DNA of 64,000 bases, from positions 1 through 64,000 of the forward strand of contig NZ_BRLB01000022.1 of NCBI RefSeq assembly GCF_027923465.1, given 5' to 3'. Shown one piece after another: positions 63,422 to 64,000 of the stretch. The first letter of the stretch is position 1. Each line of letters begins with the position of its first letter. A program made the translations under genes and the position numbers. Origin of the DNA: Vallitalea longa. Lineage in GTDB: Bacteria; Bacillota; Clostridia; Lachnospirales; Vallitaleaceae. Under the pieces are notes generated by a model that saw nothing but the letters and a program-made list of their open reading frames with translations, made no database searches and was not told the origin of the DNA.

Positions 63422-64000
63422 TTATTTTTTAGCCTCTAAATATTCTTCATATACTTGAGACCAAATTTCGTTTTTTAATTCGTTGAATCTCTTAGTCATT
63501 TTTGTTTCTTGGGTTCTTGGGTATGGAATATCAATATCGATAATATTCTTGATTCTACCAGGTCTTGCACTCATGACTACTACCCTTTGAGCTAGAATTA
63601 CCGCTTCTTCAACATCATGAGTTATAAAAAAACATGTTTTCTTTTCTGTTTCCCATGTATGTAACAACTCACTTTGTAATTGAGTTCTTGTCTGAGCATC
63701 TAGTGCTCCAAAAGGTTCGTCCATCAATAATACTTCCGGATTCATAGCATATCCTCTAGCTATAGCAACTCTTTGTTTCATACCTCCTGACAATTCCTTA
63801 GGATAAGCATTCATAAAATCAGATAAACCTACCATATCAATATACTTCAGTGCCTCTTCTTCTAATTTTTCTTTTGTATATTTTTTAAGTTTCAAACCGA
63901 ATTGTACATTCTGTTTAACAGTTAACCAAGGGAATAATGCATATTGTTGAAAGATAACTCCACGATCTGGACCTGGTTCTTTAACTACTTGATTATTGAC
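63422..64000 (-). CDS. ABC transporter ATPase, NitT/TauT type (5' part outside the window)
   Basis: The reading frame is open through the right edge, so only the C-terminal 192 residues are seen. The Met-like TTG at 63895 is internal. Visible are the Q-loop ([19 protein letters not shown]), signature [32 protein letters not shown] (about 88-119 of the visible part, with Walker B) and the His switch [17 protein letters not shown]. Walker A lies outside. It energises uptake together with the lipoprotein and a permease presumably encoded beyond the window. Confidence 0.88.
   Translation of the reverse strand, partial: VNNQVVKEPGPDRGVIFQQYALFPWLTVKQNVQFGLKLKKYTKEKLEEEALKYIDMVGLSDFMNAYPKELSGGMKQRVAIARGYAMNPEVLLMDEPFGALDAQTRTQLQSELLHTWETEKKTCFFITHDVEEAVILAQRVVVMSARPGRIKNIIDIDIPYPRTQETKMTKRFNELKNEIWSQVYEEYLEAKK

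Overview
The window is very AT-rich (about 30% GC by eye) and looks like the chromosome of an anaerobic, spore-forming member of the Clostridia, possibly a Vallitalea- or Lachnospirales-like organism. Reasons: an AccABCD/Fab operon using FabK as enoyl reductase, a YyaC/DUF1256 spore protein, a PdaA-type cortex deacetylase, a short Spo0E-like ORF, a PadR/DUF1700/DUF4097 trio and strong AGGAGG-type ribosome binding sites. The genus is a guess. No phage, insertion sequence, CRISPR array or tRNA was found.

Layout. 1-146: promoter and leader of a minus-strand rRNA operon whose structural genes lie left of the window. 661-3648: ykvI/DUF5711/cvpA operon. 3882-5324: an orphan glycogen synthase. 5622-12541: pepF, a LysM protein with an MPN-like domain, yyaC, the ydbS/ydbT pair and a membrane-anchored EEP-fold hydrolase. 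12760-15923: DUF4097 protein, ECF sigma factor, probable anti-sigma and B-box membrane protein. 16340-18703: sfsA, niaR and a PTS_EIIC_2-type membrane protein with a NiaR-box-like palindrome in front of it. 19290-24744: pgi, an MFS/DeoR pair and a PHP phosphoesterase. 24866-25978: pdaA. 26163-35813: a complete type II fatty acid synthesis operon from fabH to accA, driven by a near-consensus promoter with a FabT-like operator. 36240-39058: PadR/DUF1700/DUF4097 trio and pgsA. 39314-44912: DUF6128-like protein, rsmA, Spo0E-like ORF, tatD, metG. 45309-50671: MarR system, a small exported protein, a second pgi and a DUF885 lipoprotein.

50775-57045 is the most unusual block. A LacI regulator and four minus-strand genes encode divergent relatives of phosphofructokinase, triosephosphate isomerase, nickel-pincer racemase LarA and class II aldolase. 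The LacI gene and the kinase-like gene each have a CG-centred palindrome near their promoter. Several conserved catalytic or phosphate-binding positions are changed, so this is a candidate undescribed sugar or sugar-acid pathway. 57496-58757 holds two unknown exported proteins behind a consensus promoter with its own operator. 58896-64000 is a close-packed run of NitT/TauT-type ABC transporter genes, histidine kinase, response regulator and mannose-6-phosphate isomerase.

Nearly every convergent junction carries a bidirectional hairpin. One hairpin-forming intergenic sequence recurs in at least three places (519-550, 24721-24753, 39139-39171). Many genes appear to start at TTG, GTG or an ATG just downstream of a Shine-Dalgarno (SD) that the longest ORF would overlap; these starts have been corrected here.
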